A stretch of DNA of 64,000 nt, taken from positions 1 through 64,000 of the forward strand of contig NZ_WBMS02000001.1 of assembly GCF_008923205.2 (NCBI RefSeq), in the 5' to 3' direction. This document shows, piece by piece, positions 25,712 to 33,848 of this stretch; within the stretch, counting starts at the first letter, position 1, and the number at the start of each line of letters is the position of its first letter. A model generated the notes under the pieces. That model worked only from the letters and a program-made list of their open reading frames with translations. It was not told the DNA's origin and did not search any database. The position numbers were made by a program, and so were the translations under genes. This DNA comes from Actinomadura physcomitrii (GTDB lineage: Bacteria; Actinomycetota; Actinomycetes; Streptosporangiales; Streptosporangiaceae).

Positions 25712-26497
25712 TTACGCGCTCTTCACCGCGGCCTCCGCGAACTCCTCGACCAGCGCCAGCAGGACGCCGGGCGCCTCGATCTGCGGCAGGTGCCCGGCGC
25801 GCTCGATCACGTGGAAACCGGCTCCCGGGATGGCGTCGGCGTACTCCCTGCCGTAGGCGGGCGTCACCATCCGGTCGGCCTCACCCCACACCACCAGCGC
25901 CGGCGTGGAAACGGCCGCCAGCCGTTCCTTCAGGCTCGGGTCGGCCATCGACTCCCCGCCGTAGACGCGCAACGCGTCCCGGTTCCCGGCCGCGATGCGC
26001 TTCTGCTCGTCGGGGAGCGCGGAAAGGTCGATCCGGAACGCGTCCGGATTCGCATAGCTCAGGTCGACGACCTGGTCGAACGTCAGCGAGAAGAAATCCG
26101 CGACGGGATGCTCGGCGCTTTCCAGGCCGACGGCGTCGAGCAGCACCAGCGCTTCCAAACGCTCCGGCGCGGCGAGAGCGAGCTCCGCCGCCACCCACCC
26201 GCCGACCGAACTCCCGATAACGGTCGCATTCTCGACTTCCAGATCCTCCAGCAGCCGCGCATACACCTCGGCGAGCCCCCGGACCGAATCGAGTCCCTCC
26301 GGACGCGCCGTACCGCCGAACCCGGGGTGGACGGGCGTGAGGACGCGGCGCCCCCGCCCGGCCAGCATCCCGGCGAAACCACTCACTGAAACGGGTCCGG
26401 CGCCACCGTGCAGCAGCAGAACCGGCTTTCCCTCTCCGCTTTCATCAACGGTCAGCGGAACGTCCCCGAAGGACGTGGACTGCAGGTACTCGGGCAT
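25712..26497 (-). CDS. Alpha/beta hydrolase
   Basis: 261 aa, canonical length. Oxyanion segment LLHGGAGPVSVSGFAGML, nucleophile elbow GSSVGGW (Ser near residue 90), acid Asp in VVWGEADRMVTP and His in VIERAGHLPQIEAP. It belongs to the broad haloalkane-dehalogenase/meta-cleavage hydrolase group; the substrate cannot be named. The start lies 7 bp downstream of the cupin gene stop, so the two are co-transcribed and probably act on the same compound under the divergent TetR repressor. Confidence 0.92.
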   Translation of the reverse strand: MPEYLQSTSFGDVPLTVDESGEGKPVLLLHGGAGPVSVSGFAGMLAGRGRRVLTPVHPGFGGTARPEGLDSVRGLAEVYARLLEDLEVENATVIGSSVGGWVAAELALAAPERLEALVLLDAVGLESAEHPVADFFSLTFDQVVDLSYANPDAFRIDLSALPDEQKRIAAGNRDALRVYGGESMADPSLKERLAAVSTPALVVWGEADRMVTPAYGREYADAIPGAGFHVIERAGHLPQIEAPGVLLALVEEFAEAAVKSA

Positions 26498-26504
26498 GGG
26501 ACTC

Positions 26505-26966
26505 CTATTCGTCGTATTCGGTCGCCGGCTCGGTGGCGTAGCGCTTCATGACCTCGACGCTCGCCTCCGGCGTGAACTCCACGCCCGACTCGATCATCGC
26601 CTTCAGGTCGCGGAAGTACTGGACGTAAAGGTCGGGGGTGAAGGTGTTCAGCAGCACGAGCGGCTCGTCACCGGGATTGGCGAACGTGTGCGGCGCGCCC
26701 GGCGGGATCATCGCGAGCGTCCCGGCCGGGACGTCGTAACTGGCCTCGCCGACCGTGAACCGCGCGGTGCCCGACACCACGTAGAAGCCCTCGTCGTGCC
26801 GCGCGTGCCGGTGCTGCGGCGGCCCCTCGGTGTGCGGGGCGACGGTGATCTCGCCGATCCCCAGGCGGTGACCGGTCGTGGTGCCGTCCTCCAGGATCCG
26901 CATCGTGGTGGTCCCCAGCCGCACGCTCTCCCCCTCGTCCGGCCGGACGATCGCGACCCTGCCCAT
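26505..26966 (-). CDS. Cupin-domain protein
   Basis: 153 aa. One cupin barrel: motif 1 around PPQHRHARHDEGFYVVSGTA (metal ligands His, His, Glu) and motif 2 PPGAPHTFANPGDEPLVLLN (the fourth-ligand His). The metal site appears complete, fitting a small dioxygenase, isomerase or ligand-binding cupin such as the quercetinase-like group. ATG 26966 with a GGAAGGAG-type site. It is first in the cupin/hydrolase operon, 110 bp from the divergent TetR gene with operator-like repeats between. Confidence 0.9.
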   Translation of the reverse strand: MGRVAIVRPDEGESVRLGTTTMRILEDGTTTGHRLGIGEITVAPHTEGPPQHRHARHDEGFYVVSGTARFTVGEASYDVPAGTLAMIPPGAPHTFANPGDEPLVLLNTFTPDLYVQYFRDLKAMIESGVEFTPEASVEVMKRYATEPATEYDE

Positions 26967-26983
26967 GGCGGCTCCTTCCTTCG

Positions 26984-27043
26984 TGAGAGTGCTCTCTCAT
27001 GACGATAGGGTGCCCGCATCAGTTCATGCAAGTACACTCTCAC
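26984..27043. promoter_or_regulatory. Divergent promoter region with TetR-type operator repeats
   Basis: TGAGAGTGCTCTCTCA (26984-26999) is a near-perfect 16-bp palindrome just upstream of the cupin gene. A related half-site, GTACACTCTCAC (27032-27043), lies nearer the TetR gene. Both share the CTCTCA core. The base composition drops here, as expected for promoters. The TetR protein at 27077 is the obvious ligand and would repress both directions. Confidence 0.6.
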
Positions 27044-27076
27044 AAAGAAAGCCATTTCTCAGGAAGGAGCCGGACG

Positions 27077-27670
27077 ATGGAGGCCGAGACCGCCACCGGA
27101 CGCGCGAACCAGAAGGCCCGGACGCGCAAGGCGATCGTGGACGCCTGCCGCGACCTCGCCCGGTCCGGCGCCGAGGTGACGATGCCGCGGGTGGCGAAGG
27201 CCGCCCTCGTGTCCGAGGCCACCGCCTACCGCTACTTCCCCGACCTGACCTCGCTCCTGCGGGAGGCTCTCGTCGCCGTCTGGCCCGGTCCGGAACAGGC
27301 CCTCGCCCCCGTCGCCGCCTCCTCCGACCCGGTCGAGCGGGTCGCGTTCGCCACCGGCTACCTGCTCCGCCACGTCCGCGCCCACGAGGCCGCCGTCCGC
27401 GCGATGATCTCCACCACCATCACCGCGCCGGCCCGCTCCGGCGCCCGCCCCGGCATGCGGTTCGCGCTGATCGACCGCGCCCTGGCCCCCTTCGCGGACC
27501 CGTCCCCCGGCGCCCTGGCCCGCCTCAAGCACTCCCTCGCCCTGGCCTGCGGCGCCGAGGCGTTCTTCGTCCTCACCGACCTGTGCGGCCTCTCCCCCGA
27601 CGACGCCGTCGCCACCGCCGTCGAAACCGCCGCGACCCTCACCCGAGCGGCGTTCGCCGCGCAGACGTAG
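27077..27670 (+). CDS. TetR-family regulator of the cupin/hydrolase operon
   Basis: 197 aa from ATG 27077, preceded by AGGAAGGAGCC; the ATG at 26999 would place 26 unlikely residues over the operator region. HTH: RKAIVDACRDLARSGAEVTM, PRVAKAALVSEATAYRYFPD, LTSLLREALVAVW. The ligand domain contains an unusual run of Ala/Arg with a single Cys pair (CGAEAFFVLTDLCGL). It is divergent from the cupin gene and most likely represses it and itself. Confidence 0.9.
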   Translation: MEAETATGRANQKARTRKAIVDACRDLARSGAEVTMPRVAKAALVSEATAYRYFPDLTSLLREALVAVWPGPEQALAPVAASSDPVERVAFATGYLLRHVRAHEAAVRAMISTTITAPARSGARPGMRFALIDRALAPFADPSPGALARLKHSLALACGAEAFFVLTDLCGLSPDDAVATAVETAATLTRAAFAAQT

Positions 27671-27707
27671 AGTCCATCGCAAGAGATCCGCTCGTCCGGG
27701 GGCCGCC

Positions 27708-28781
27708 GTGGCGTTCATCATCACCTACCTGCTCGGAGCCGCCAGCGCCCTGCTCGCCCTGCTCGCCGCCCGCGCCGTCCGGCGGCGCCCGCCCGCCCTC
27801 GCCGCGCGCGACCGGCACCTGGCCGAGCTGGACGGGGTCACCACCGAACTCGGCGAGGAACTCGCCGCGCTCGCGTTCGACCCGACGGCACCGGGCGTCC
27901 CCGCCGAATCCGTGGCCGACTACCGCCGCGCGCTCGACGCCTACGGCGAGGCCACGCAGGCCCTCACCGCCGGGGACACCGAGCGCGCGAACCATGCCCT
28001 GGCCACCGCCAGAAACGCGCTGACCAGGCTCGATGCCCGCACCCACGGCCTACCGGTGCCCATCGACGTCTCCCGGGCCATCCGCGGCCGCGGCGCGCCC
28101 GCGCCGGACCCGCACCTGCACGGCCGCTTCGCCTACTCCGGCGACCTCCACCGCACCTACCTCTTCCCGATCGACTGGCCGCGCCCCGGACGGCCCGCGA
28201 TCGTGGAGATGACCAGCAGCGGAGCCGGCAGCACCGAGTTCAAGGCCGTGTCCATCACCTCCCCGGAAGCGCCGGGCGATCCCCTGCACGTCTTCGTCCT
28301 GAACGACACGTCGCGGCAACGGTCCTACCTCCCCGCCACCTCCGAGACCGCCGCGCCCGGGCCGACGCATTTCGAGGTCTCCCCCTGGTCCCCGCGTACC
28401 GGAAAAGGGTCGTGGTCTCTGCGGATACGGCCGATCGACGACGCGATCGAACTGGACCGGGAATGCGCCGGACTCGGATCGGAAGTGCTCGTCCACCGCG
28501 CGGACTCCCCCGCCCTACTGGGAATCCACATCGAGACAGAGCGGGCCTGGACCGTCCGCTACCGGTGCCTGAAGAAGCATCGGCGCGGGGAGCGCTGCCC
28601 TTACACCAGCATGTCGGCGGTCATGCGGGGCTCGTCCGGCGCGCTGAAAAGCCGTCCCATCTGCGGCCCCGGATACCTTGTGGTCGACGCCCACGATCAC
28701 GCGAAATGGTCCCTGTCCATTTCGGCGAGGCCTACCCCGCCAGGCCGCCTCACCGGACTACGGAAACGCCTCGGCCTCTGA
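27708..28781 (+). CDS. Unrecognised membrane-anchored protein
   Basis: 357 aa, not matched to a family I know. GTG start. Residues 2-24 form one membrane helix (FIITYLLGAASALLALLAAR) followed by an RRR stop-transfer patch, so the N-terminus is anchored with the rest probably cytoplasmic. Residues 35-115 look like a helical hairpin or coiled coil (ADYRRALDAYGEATQALTAG, ANHALATARNALTRLDAR). Residues 130-345 are beta-rich with repeated aromatic/Arg patterns such as GRFAYSGDLHRTYLFPIDWP and two Cys in KKHRRGERCPYTS and RPICGPGYL. Codon use matches the neighbours. The 3' end overlaps the convergent NTF2-like gene by 32 bp. Confidence 0.75.
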   Translation: MAFIITYLLGAASALLALLAARAVRRRPPALAARDRHLAELDGVTTELGEELAALAFDPTAPGVPAESVADYRRALDAYGEATQALTAGDTERANHALATARNALTRLDARTHGLPVPIDVSRAIRGRGAPAPDPHLHGRFAYSGDLHRTYLFPIDWPRPGRPAIVEMTSSGAGSTEFKAVSITSPEAPGDPLHVFVLNDTSRQRSYLPATSETAAPGPTHFEVSPWSPRTGKGSWSLRIRPIDDAIELDRECAGLGSEVLVHRADSPALLGIHIETERAWTVRYRCLKKHRRGERCPYTSMSAVMRGSSGALKSRPICGPGYLVVDAHDHAKWSLSISARPTPPGRLTGLRKRLGL

Positions 28782-29226
28782 CGCCCGCCGTCATTCCCTC
28801 CAGGGAATCGCATCCCCGCACGCGGGACCGCAGGTTCTCGTCGAGGGTGATGATCTCGAGGCCGCCGCCGACGGCCTCGCCGGTGGCGATCGAGACCATT
28901 GACCAGCGGAACGCGATGATGTTCGGCATGAGGACGGCGGGTTCCGCGGCGGCCTGGAAGGTGTGCTCGCCGGGCTCGATGAACATCTCGTAGGCGCGGG
29001 ACACGCGGGTGTTGAGGCTCTCGTGGCCGCGGACCTCGAGCGAGGGGTGCGGGATGCCCAGGTTCGCGGCGGCATCCCGGGCCTCCTGCGGCGGGTTCAC
29101 CAGGACCTGGAGGCCGTCGGGCGCCCACGGTTCCCGGATGAGGGCCCACCGCGCCTCGGGGTCGGGCTCGTTCCACTGCGCCATGTATCGGTCGGTCCAC
29201 CGCTTGAGTTCGAGCGTTTCGTCCAT
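28750..29226 (-). CDS. NTF2/SnoaL-like fold protein
   Basis: 158 aa. An opening helix LELKRWTDRYMAQWNEPDPE with a following catastrophe segment ARWALIREPWAPDGLQVLVN, then the curved sheet with EVRGHESLNTRVSRAYEMFI, FRWSMVSIATGEAVGGGLEI and ITLDENLRSR. This order suits the SnoaL-like members of the NTF2 superfamily, which are isomerases, hydrolases or non-enzymatic. Function unknown. It stands alone behind an AT-richer 100-bp stretch (29227-29330) that could hold its promoter. The last 32 bp overlap the convergent gene end. Confidence 0.7.
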   Translation of the reverse strand: MDETLELKRWTDRYMAQWNEPDPEARWALIREPWAPDGLQVLVNPPQEARDAAANLGIPHPSLEVRGHESLNTRVSRAYEMFIEPGEHTFQAAAEPAVLMPNIIAFRWSMVSIATGEAVGGGLEIITLDENLRSRVRGCDSLEGMTAGVRGRGVSVVR

Positions 29227-29229
29227 GGA

Positions 29230-29580
29230 GAGCAGTCAATCCGCGCGACGCAGAAGCAACTTCGCCCCATCCAAGTAAGCCATCCGCGAACGCAAAGTAG
29301 CTATTAACCTACGGAAACTGCCGGTGCGGCCGTTGCTGCTGTGGGTCTTCGCGCTCGGGCCGGAGCGGCAGGTCAGGGTCGCGGCCGGGGTTCGTCCGCA
29401 CGGCGGCACCTGGTGTTACCACGTCGCCGGTCAAGGGTGCGAAAACCCTGCTCGGGGATGCGCGGTGGGCGGCGGAGCGGGTCGACGCGTTGCTCCGCGG
29501 CCGGATGTTCCCGGCCCGGGACGCCGGGAGAGGCCAGGGCAGGGTAGAACGGAGCGGTCACGGGCGGAGGGCGTGAGGGC
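29230..29580. other. Intergenic stretch, no gene recognised
   Basis: About 350 bp. The first 100 bp are AT-richer (TAGCTATTAACC near 29297) and may hold promoters. The remainder stays open in two plus-strand frames but encodes no recognisable peptide, has no good start and shows no repeats, so I leave it unannotated. Confidence 0.5.
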
Positions 29581-30147
29581 ATGCGGGAGCGCGGCGGCGG
29601 GTGGGTGCCCGTCCGGGTGAGCTGGGACCGGGACGACCGGCATCGGCGGCTTCGCGCGGTGGCGGTGGCGGGGCTGGTGGCCGGGGCGCTGATGGCGGTG
29701 TTCGGGCTGCCGCCGATCGCCGTGCACAGCCCGCTCCGGCTGATCGGCATGGTGTGCCCGCTGTGCGGCGGGACGCGGGCGGTGCAGGCGCTGATGCGCG
29801 GGGACGTCGCCACCGCGTGGCACTACAACCCGCTCGCGTTCGCGGTGGTGCCGGGCGCGCTGCTGGTGCTGGTCAGGTGGGGCGCGGGGCTGGCCACCGG
29901 ACGCTGGGTGAACGTGCACGTGCTGCGCCCGGCCGCCGTCTGGGCGCTGGCCGCCCTGGCCGTCGCGGCGCTGTGGGCGTACCAGGCGTCGCACGCGGCG
30001 ATGCTGCGCAGCGACGACGGGAGCCTGCGGCACCAGGTGATGGGCATGGGCCTCGCGACGGTCGTCGCGGCGGCGGCCGCGGCGGTGCAGATGCTCGTCG
30101 TGCTGCCGCTCGTCCGCCGGTTCCGTGCGGGGCGGCCCCGCGGCTGA
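29581..30147 (+). CDS. DUF2752 membrane protein
   Basis: 188 aa. Three or four membrane helices. The DUF2752 signature is intact: MVCPLCGGTRAVQALMRGDV (a CPxCG-type cysteine pair at about residues 58-61) followed by ATAWHYNPLAFAVVPGALL. The function of the family is not established; the cysteine pair suggests metal or redox involvement at the membrane. ATG start. It ends in front of a strong bidirectional stem-loop that separates it from galE. Confidence 0.88.
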   Translation: MRERGGGWVPVRVSWDRDDRHRRLRAVAVAGLVAGALMAVFGLPPIAVHSPLRLIGMVCPLCGGTRAVQALMRGDVATAWHYNPLAFAVVPGALLVLVRWGAGLATGRWVNVHVLRPAAVWALAALAVAALWAYQASHAAMLRSDDGSLRHQVMGMGLATVVAAAAAAVQMLVVLPLVRRFRAGRPRG

Positions 30148-30165
30148 CGCCCGCCCTCGCGCTCC

Positions 30166-30212
30166 GGCTCGTCCGGTCCCTCCTGCGGAAGGGTGGAGGG
30201 ACCGGGCGAGCC
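30166..30212. terminator. Bidirectional stem-loop between DUF2752 and galE
   Basis: Convergent genes are separated by a hairpin. GGCTCG(T)CCGGTCCCTCC (30166-30183) pairs with 30195-30212 over 18 positions with only one T-G wobble, around an 11-base loop. Its place between two convergent ends supports transcription termination in both directions. Confidence 0.7.
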
Positions 30213-30236
30213 CCGGGCGGGCGGGCCGGAGGCCGA

Positions 30237-31250
30237 TCAGGCGACGTCGAGCTCGCGGCGGCGCTCGGCCCACTGGAGGGAGTGCCGGATGGCGTCCTCG
30301 ATGGTGTACTCGGGCTTCCAGCGCAGCAGCTCCCACGCCTTGGCCGGGTTCACGAAGGCGCCGACGACGTCGCCGGGACGCGCCGGCGCCTCCTCGGCGA
30401 CGAACGCCTCCCCGACGACCTCGCGGAACGCGTCGACCAGCTCGCGGACGGTGGTGCCGTCGCCGGTGCCGAGGTTGATCACCTCGTAGCCGGAGCCCTC
30501 CCCGGCCGGGCGCAGCGGCGGCACGATCGCGTCGAACCGGTCCGCCGCCTCGCAGAACGCGCGGGCGATGTCCCAGACGTGGATGTAGTCGCGGATCGCG
30601 GTGCCGTCCCGGGTGTCCCAGTCCACTCCGGTGATCTTGAACGGGACGCCCAGCTCGTACGACTCGATCATCTTGCCGAGCGCGTGCGTCGGCTTGCTGC
30701 TCTGCAGGCCGGTGCGCAGCTGCGGGTCGGCGCCGATCGGGTTGAGGTAGCGCAGCGAGACGACCCGCAGCGAGGTGGCCCGGCAGACGTCCTCGAGCAT
30801 CAGCTCGGCCATCATCTTCGAGCGGGTGTAGGGGTTCTGCGGCTCCAGCGCGGAGGTCTCCGTCACCGACAGGTCGGCCTCCGGCCGGTACATGCCCGCG
30901 GTCGACGCGAAGATCATCCGGTCGCAGCCGTTGCGGACGAGGTGCTCGGCGAAGTCGCGGGTGCGCCCGAGGTTGACCCGGTAGTAGCGGAGCGGGTCCT
31001 TCATCGAGTCCGGCACCACGATCAGCGCCGCACAGTGCACGGCGACGCCGATGTCCGGATGCTCCCGGAAGATCGCGTCGACGAGGTCCCCGTCCCCGAT
31101 GTCGCCCTGGTAGAAGATCTTCCCGTCGGTGAACTCCTGCCGGCCCGTGACGAGGCTGTCGAGCACCACCGGCGTGATCCCGCGTTCGGCGAACGCGGAC
31201 GCGATCGTGCTGCCGATGAACCCGGCTCCCCCTGTGATCAGGACTTTCAT
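30237..31250 (-). CDS. galE: UDP-glucose 4-epimerase
   Basis: 337 aa from ATG 31250, preceded by AGGGGATG; the frame runs on to 31526 but that part is Arg/Pro-rich and unrelated. Extended SDR: MKVLITGGAGFIGSTIASAF (NAD binding), FASTAGMYRP, and catalytic Tyr/Lys in EPQNPYTRSKMMAELM. The GalE-type sugar-binding segments LRYLNPIGADPQLRTGLQSS and GTAIRDYIHVWDIARA follow. It interconverts UDP-Glc and UDP-Gal (or the N-acetyl forms), supplying galactose precursors. It sits at the edge of the exopolysaccharide locus, divergent from the NarL-type regulator that heads it. Confidence 0.92.
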   Translation of the reverse strand: MKVLITGGAGFIGSTIASAFAERGITPVVLDSLVTGRQEFTDGKIFYQGDIGDGDLVDAIFREHPDIGVAVHCAALIVVPDSMKDPLRYYRVNLGRTRDFAEHLVRNGCDRMIFASTAGMYRPEADLSVTETSALEPQNPYTRSKMMAELMLEDVCRATSLRVVSLRYLNPIGADPQLRTGLQSSKPTHALGKMIESYELGVPFKITGVDWDTRDGTAIRDYIHVWDIARAFCEAADRFDAIVPPLRPAGEGSGYEVINLGTGDGTTVRELVDAFREVVGEAFVAEEAPARPGDVVGAFVNPAKAWELLRWKPEYTIEDAIRHSLQWAERRRELDVA

Positions 31251-31400
31251 ATGGCATCCCCTGCGCCGGTGCGTCCCTGCTCGGTCACGCACAGGATCAG
31301 CAGCGGGTCGCGGATGGTCAACGGGCCGCACTTCAGCTGACCGGGTCCGGACGGCGGTGAACCGCCGGCCGGTGCGGGGCGTCCGCGCACGGTATCCTCG

Positions 31401-31441
31401 CGCGCGCCCGCCACCTGCGGAGATCTCCGCGCGGGCGCGCG
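31401..31441. promoter_or_regulatory. Nested inverted repeats in the galE/regulator interval
   Basis: An outer pair CGCGCGCCCGC (31401-31411) and GCGGGCGCGCG (31431-31441) encloses a perfect 14-bp palindrome GCGGAGATCTCCGC (31417-31430). It lies between divergent galE and the NarL-type regulator gene, so an operator or attenuator is plausible. I see no clear -10/-35 pair. The rest of 31251-31542 holds nothing else I recognise. Confidence 0.4.
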
Positions 31442-31542
31442 GGCCGGGTTCGGTGCCCGGTGCCACGGCCGCCGCCGCATGTCCGAAACGACTACAGCGT
31501 TTGCAGGATCCGGATCGCGTCCGCACCGGTCATCGTCGGTGG

Positions 31543-32208
31543 ATGCAACCGATCCGGGTCCTGATCGTGGACGACCACGCGCTGTTCGCCGAGGCGCTCG
31601 CCGCCCGGCTGGGCCGCGAGCCCGATCTGGTGATCCTGCCGATCGCCGCGGACGCGCGGCGCGCGCTGGCGCTCGCCGGCGCCGAGCGCCCGCAGGTGAT
31701 CGTGCTGGACATGACGCTGGGCGCGGAGAGCGGCCTGGACGTCCTGGACCGCGTCCGCGAGGACCACCCGGACGTGCGGGTGGTGGTGCTGACCGCGATG
31801 AGCGACCTGGACACGCTGGTGCAGGCGGTGCGGCGCGGCGCGGTCGGCTGGCTGTCCAAGACCGAGGGCGCGGACCTGGTCGCGCGGGTGATCCGGTCGG
31901 CGGCGCGGCAGGGCGGGTGGATCCCGCCGGACGTGCTCGGCGAGGTGCTGCGCCGGCTCGTCGCGGGCGACCCGCGGGACGCCGGCGGCGCGCGGCTGCT
32001 CGCGGAGCTGACGCCGCGCGAGCGCGAGGTGCTGCAGTGCATGGTCGACGGCCTCGGCCGCGCGGAGATCGCCGAGCGGCTGGGGCTGTCGGCCAACACC
32101 GTCCGCACGCACACGCAGAACCTGCTGGCCAAGCTCGACCTGCACTCGGCGCTGGAGGCGATCACGCTCGCGATGCGCGCCGGCATGCGCCCCGGCGCCG
32201 GCCCCTGA
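31543..32208 (+). CDS. NarL/LuxR-type response regulator (orphan) at the head of the polysaccharide locus
   Basis: 221 aa. Receiver domain residues 5-120: acidic pocket VDD, phospho-acceptor Asp in VIVLDMTLG (about residue 56), VVLTAMS and the Lys in WLSKTEG. LuxR HTH residues 150-215: LTPREREVLQCMVDGLGRAE and LGLSANTVRTHTQNLLAKLD. No kinase gene adjoins it; the closest are 12 kb away at 44321. It faces the polysaccharide genes and is probably their activator or a timing regulator. ATG 31543 is the only start near the receiver. Confidence 0.92.
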   Translation: MQPIRVLIVDDHALFAEALAARLGREPDLVILPIAADARRALALAGAERPQVIVLDMTLGAESGLDVLDRVREDHPDVRVVVLTAMSDLDTLVQAVRRGAVGWLSKTEGADLVARVIRSAARQGGWIPPDVLGEVLRRLVAGDPRDAGGARLLAELTPREREVLQCMVDGLGRAEIAERLGLSANTVRTHTQNLLAKLDLHSALEAITLAMRAGMRPGAGP

Positions 32209-32218
32209 CCGGCGATGC

Positions 32219-32280
32219 GTTGACTTGCGGCGAGTCGTCGTTATCCGACCGCCCATAACGACGACTCGCCGCAAGTCAAC
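32219..32280. repeat. Perfect 26-bp inverted repeat with 10-base loop
   Basis: The arms at 32219-32244 and 32255-32280 are exactly complementary over 26 bp. The left arm begins GTTGACTTGCGGCGAGTC and the right arm ends GACTCGCCGCAAGTCAAC. The loop is CCGACCGCCC. It starts 11 bp after the regulator stop and ends 114 bp before the chain-length-protein gene. It could be a terminator/attenuator between them or a small palindromic mobile repeat; AT content at the loop end (TTAT/ATAA) and the absence of a U-run make it unlike the other terminators here. Confidence 0.9.
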
Positions 32281-32393
32281 GGGTCGGGTCTGGTGCAAAC
32301 GGCGTAGTGGGGGGTCGTCGTTTGGGCGATTCGGGCGGCATCGGGCCTTCCTACGCTCGGCCGTACGAAGCCGGAGGCCCGGAGGGGAGACCC

Positions 32394-33845
32394 GTGGAGA
32401 TCGATGAGGTCGCGGCGCGCGTCGCCCGCAGCTACTGGGCGCTCCTGCTGCTCATGACGGTCGTCCCGCTGGTGCTGGTGGGCGGGGTGATGAGCCGGCA
32501 GGACCCGCCCGCGGTCGCCAAGACGCGCCTGCAGGCCACCGCGAAGGCCGCGGACGCGGCGGCCGGGGACGCGGGCGTCAGCACCGAGGTCAGCCAGGTG
32601 AAGGCGTTCGCGACCAGCGACAACCTGCTCGCCGGGGTGCTGGGGCAGCTGCACCTGCACCGGTCGACGACCAAGCTCGCGAAGGACATCGGGGTCGCCG
32701 GCCTCGGCACCTCGACGGTGGTGGAGCTGTCGGTGAAGGACAAGGACCCGCAGGCCGCCCGGAAGCTGACCGACGCGATCGGCGCGGCCGTGGTGAAGGA
32801 GATCAACGACTCCAACCAGGGCGCGATCGACCAGCAGCTCGCCGACATCGACAAGCGGATGCACGACCTGGAGAAGAAGCTCGGGCCGCTGTCGCGGCGG
32901 GCCGGCGCGCAGCCGAACCCCGACATCGGCGCCGCGAACGAGCGGGAGCGGGTGCAGGCGGAGCTGACCGACCTGCGGTCCAACCGGTCGGACCTGCAGG
33001 CGCAGCTGCTGGCGGCGGGGAACGCCTCGGTGGTGCAGCCGGCGGTGCTCGCGCCGAAGAGCGACCCGGCGGTCATGATGGCGGTCGTCGCGGGCCTGGT
33101 CGGGCTGGTCGCCGGGATCCTGATCGCGGTCGTGAACGAGATGGCCCGGCCGACGATCCCCGGGCAGCGGCGGGTCGCGCGGCGGCTCGGCGTCCCGCTG
33201 CTCGGCTGGGCGGACCGGGGCCCGGCGGAGCTCGCCGACCTCGGCCGGCGGGTCCGGCTCGCCGCCCGCAAGGAGGAGGTCGGGCAGGTCACGCTGGTCG
33301 GCGCGCCCGGCCCGCTGCCCGCCGACCTGGTGTCGTCGGTGGCGTCGGCGGTGTACGGGGACCGGACGAAGGTGGTCGGCGCCCGTCCCGTCCGGCAGCG
33401 TCCGGGCGACGGAGACGGCGGCGGCACCGTCACGGCCGCGGCGAAGCCGAAGAGCGGCGAGCCCAAGCCCGGCAAGCCGGACAAGGACGGCGGGTCCGGC
33501 GACGAGCCGGGCGACGGCCCGTCGCTGAACAGCTCCGGCCCCGGCACGGGCAAGAGCACGTCGCTGGTCCGCGCCGGGGGCGGCACCGCCGTGATGACGA
33601 AGAAGTCCGGCGAGGCGGTCTCCCCCTCGGAGATCACCCAGCCGGTCCCGGTGCCCGCGCGCGCGGTGTGCCACGTGCACGCCTTCGAGGACATCGATCC
33701 GGGCTCCGACGACGAGGTCGGGGTGGTCGTGGTGGTCGGTCCGGTGACGCGGGTGTCGGGACTGGAGACGGTCCGGGACCTGGTCGCCGCGTCCGGCTGG
33801 CCGCTCCTCGGTGTCATCGCCACGTCCCGCAAGATCAAGGGGTAG
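32394..33845 (+). CDS. Wzz/chain-length-determinant-like protein with degenerate kinase-like tail
   Basis: 483 aa from GTG 32394, with GGAGGGGAG eight bases upstream. Membrane helix 1 (about 15-35), an extracytoplasmic coiled-coil region (LADIDKRMHDLEKKLGPLSR, ERVQAELTDLRSNRSDLQAQ) and helix 2 (about 225-250) make the classic Wzz topology. The cytoplasmic part starts like a tyrosine autokinase (RRVARRLGVPLLGWADRGPA). It then has a Gly/Pro/Lys-rich linker (345-405) where the P-loop should be, and closes with a strand GVVVVVGPVTRVSGLETVRD. No true Walker A is present, so kinase activity is unlikely. It would set glycan chain length. Confidence 0.8.
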   Translation: MEIDEVAARVARSYWALLLLMTVVPLVLVGGVMSRQDPPAVAKTRLQATAKAADAAAGDAGVSTEVSQVKAFATSDNLLAGVLGQLHLHRSTTKLAKDIGVAGLGTSTVVELSVKDKDPQAARKLTDAIGAAVVKEINDSNQGAIDQQLADIDKRMHDLEKKLGPLSRRAGAQPNPDIGAANERERVQAELTDLRSNRSDLQAQLLAAGNASVVQPAVLAPKSDPAVMMAVVAGLVGLVAGILIAVVNEMARPTIPGQRRVARRLGVPLLGWADRGPAELADLGRRVRLAARKEEVGQVTLVGAPGPLPADLVSSVASAVYGDRTKVVGARPVRQRPGDGDGGGTVTAAAKPKSGEPKPGKPDKDGGSGDEPGDGPSLNSSGPGTGKSTSLVRAGGGTAVMTKKSGEAVSPSEITQPVPVPARAVCHVHAFEDIDPGSDDEVGVVVVVGPVTRVSGLETVRDLVAASGWPLLGVIATSRKIKG

Positions 33846-33848
33846 CAG

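Noticed and set aside
29324..29620. Small plus-strand open frame before the DUF2752 gene
   Set aside because: No ribosome-binding site, overlaps the DUF2752 start in another frame, and the peptide has no recognisable features.
33530..33570. Walker-A-like GPGTGKST in the Wzz-type protein
   Set aside because: The spacing lacks the A/G-x4-GK pattern and it lies in a low-complexity Gly/Ser/Pro linker with no Walker B.
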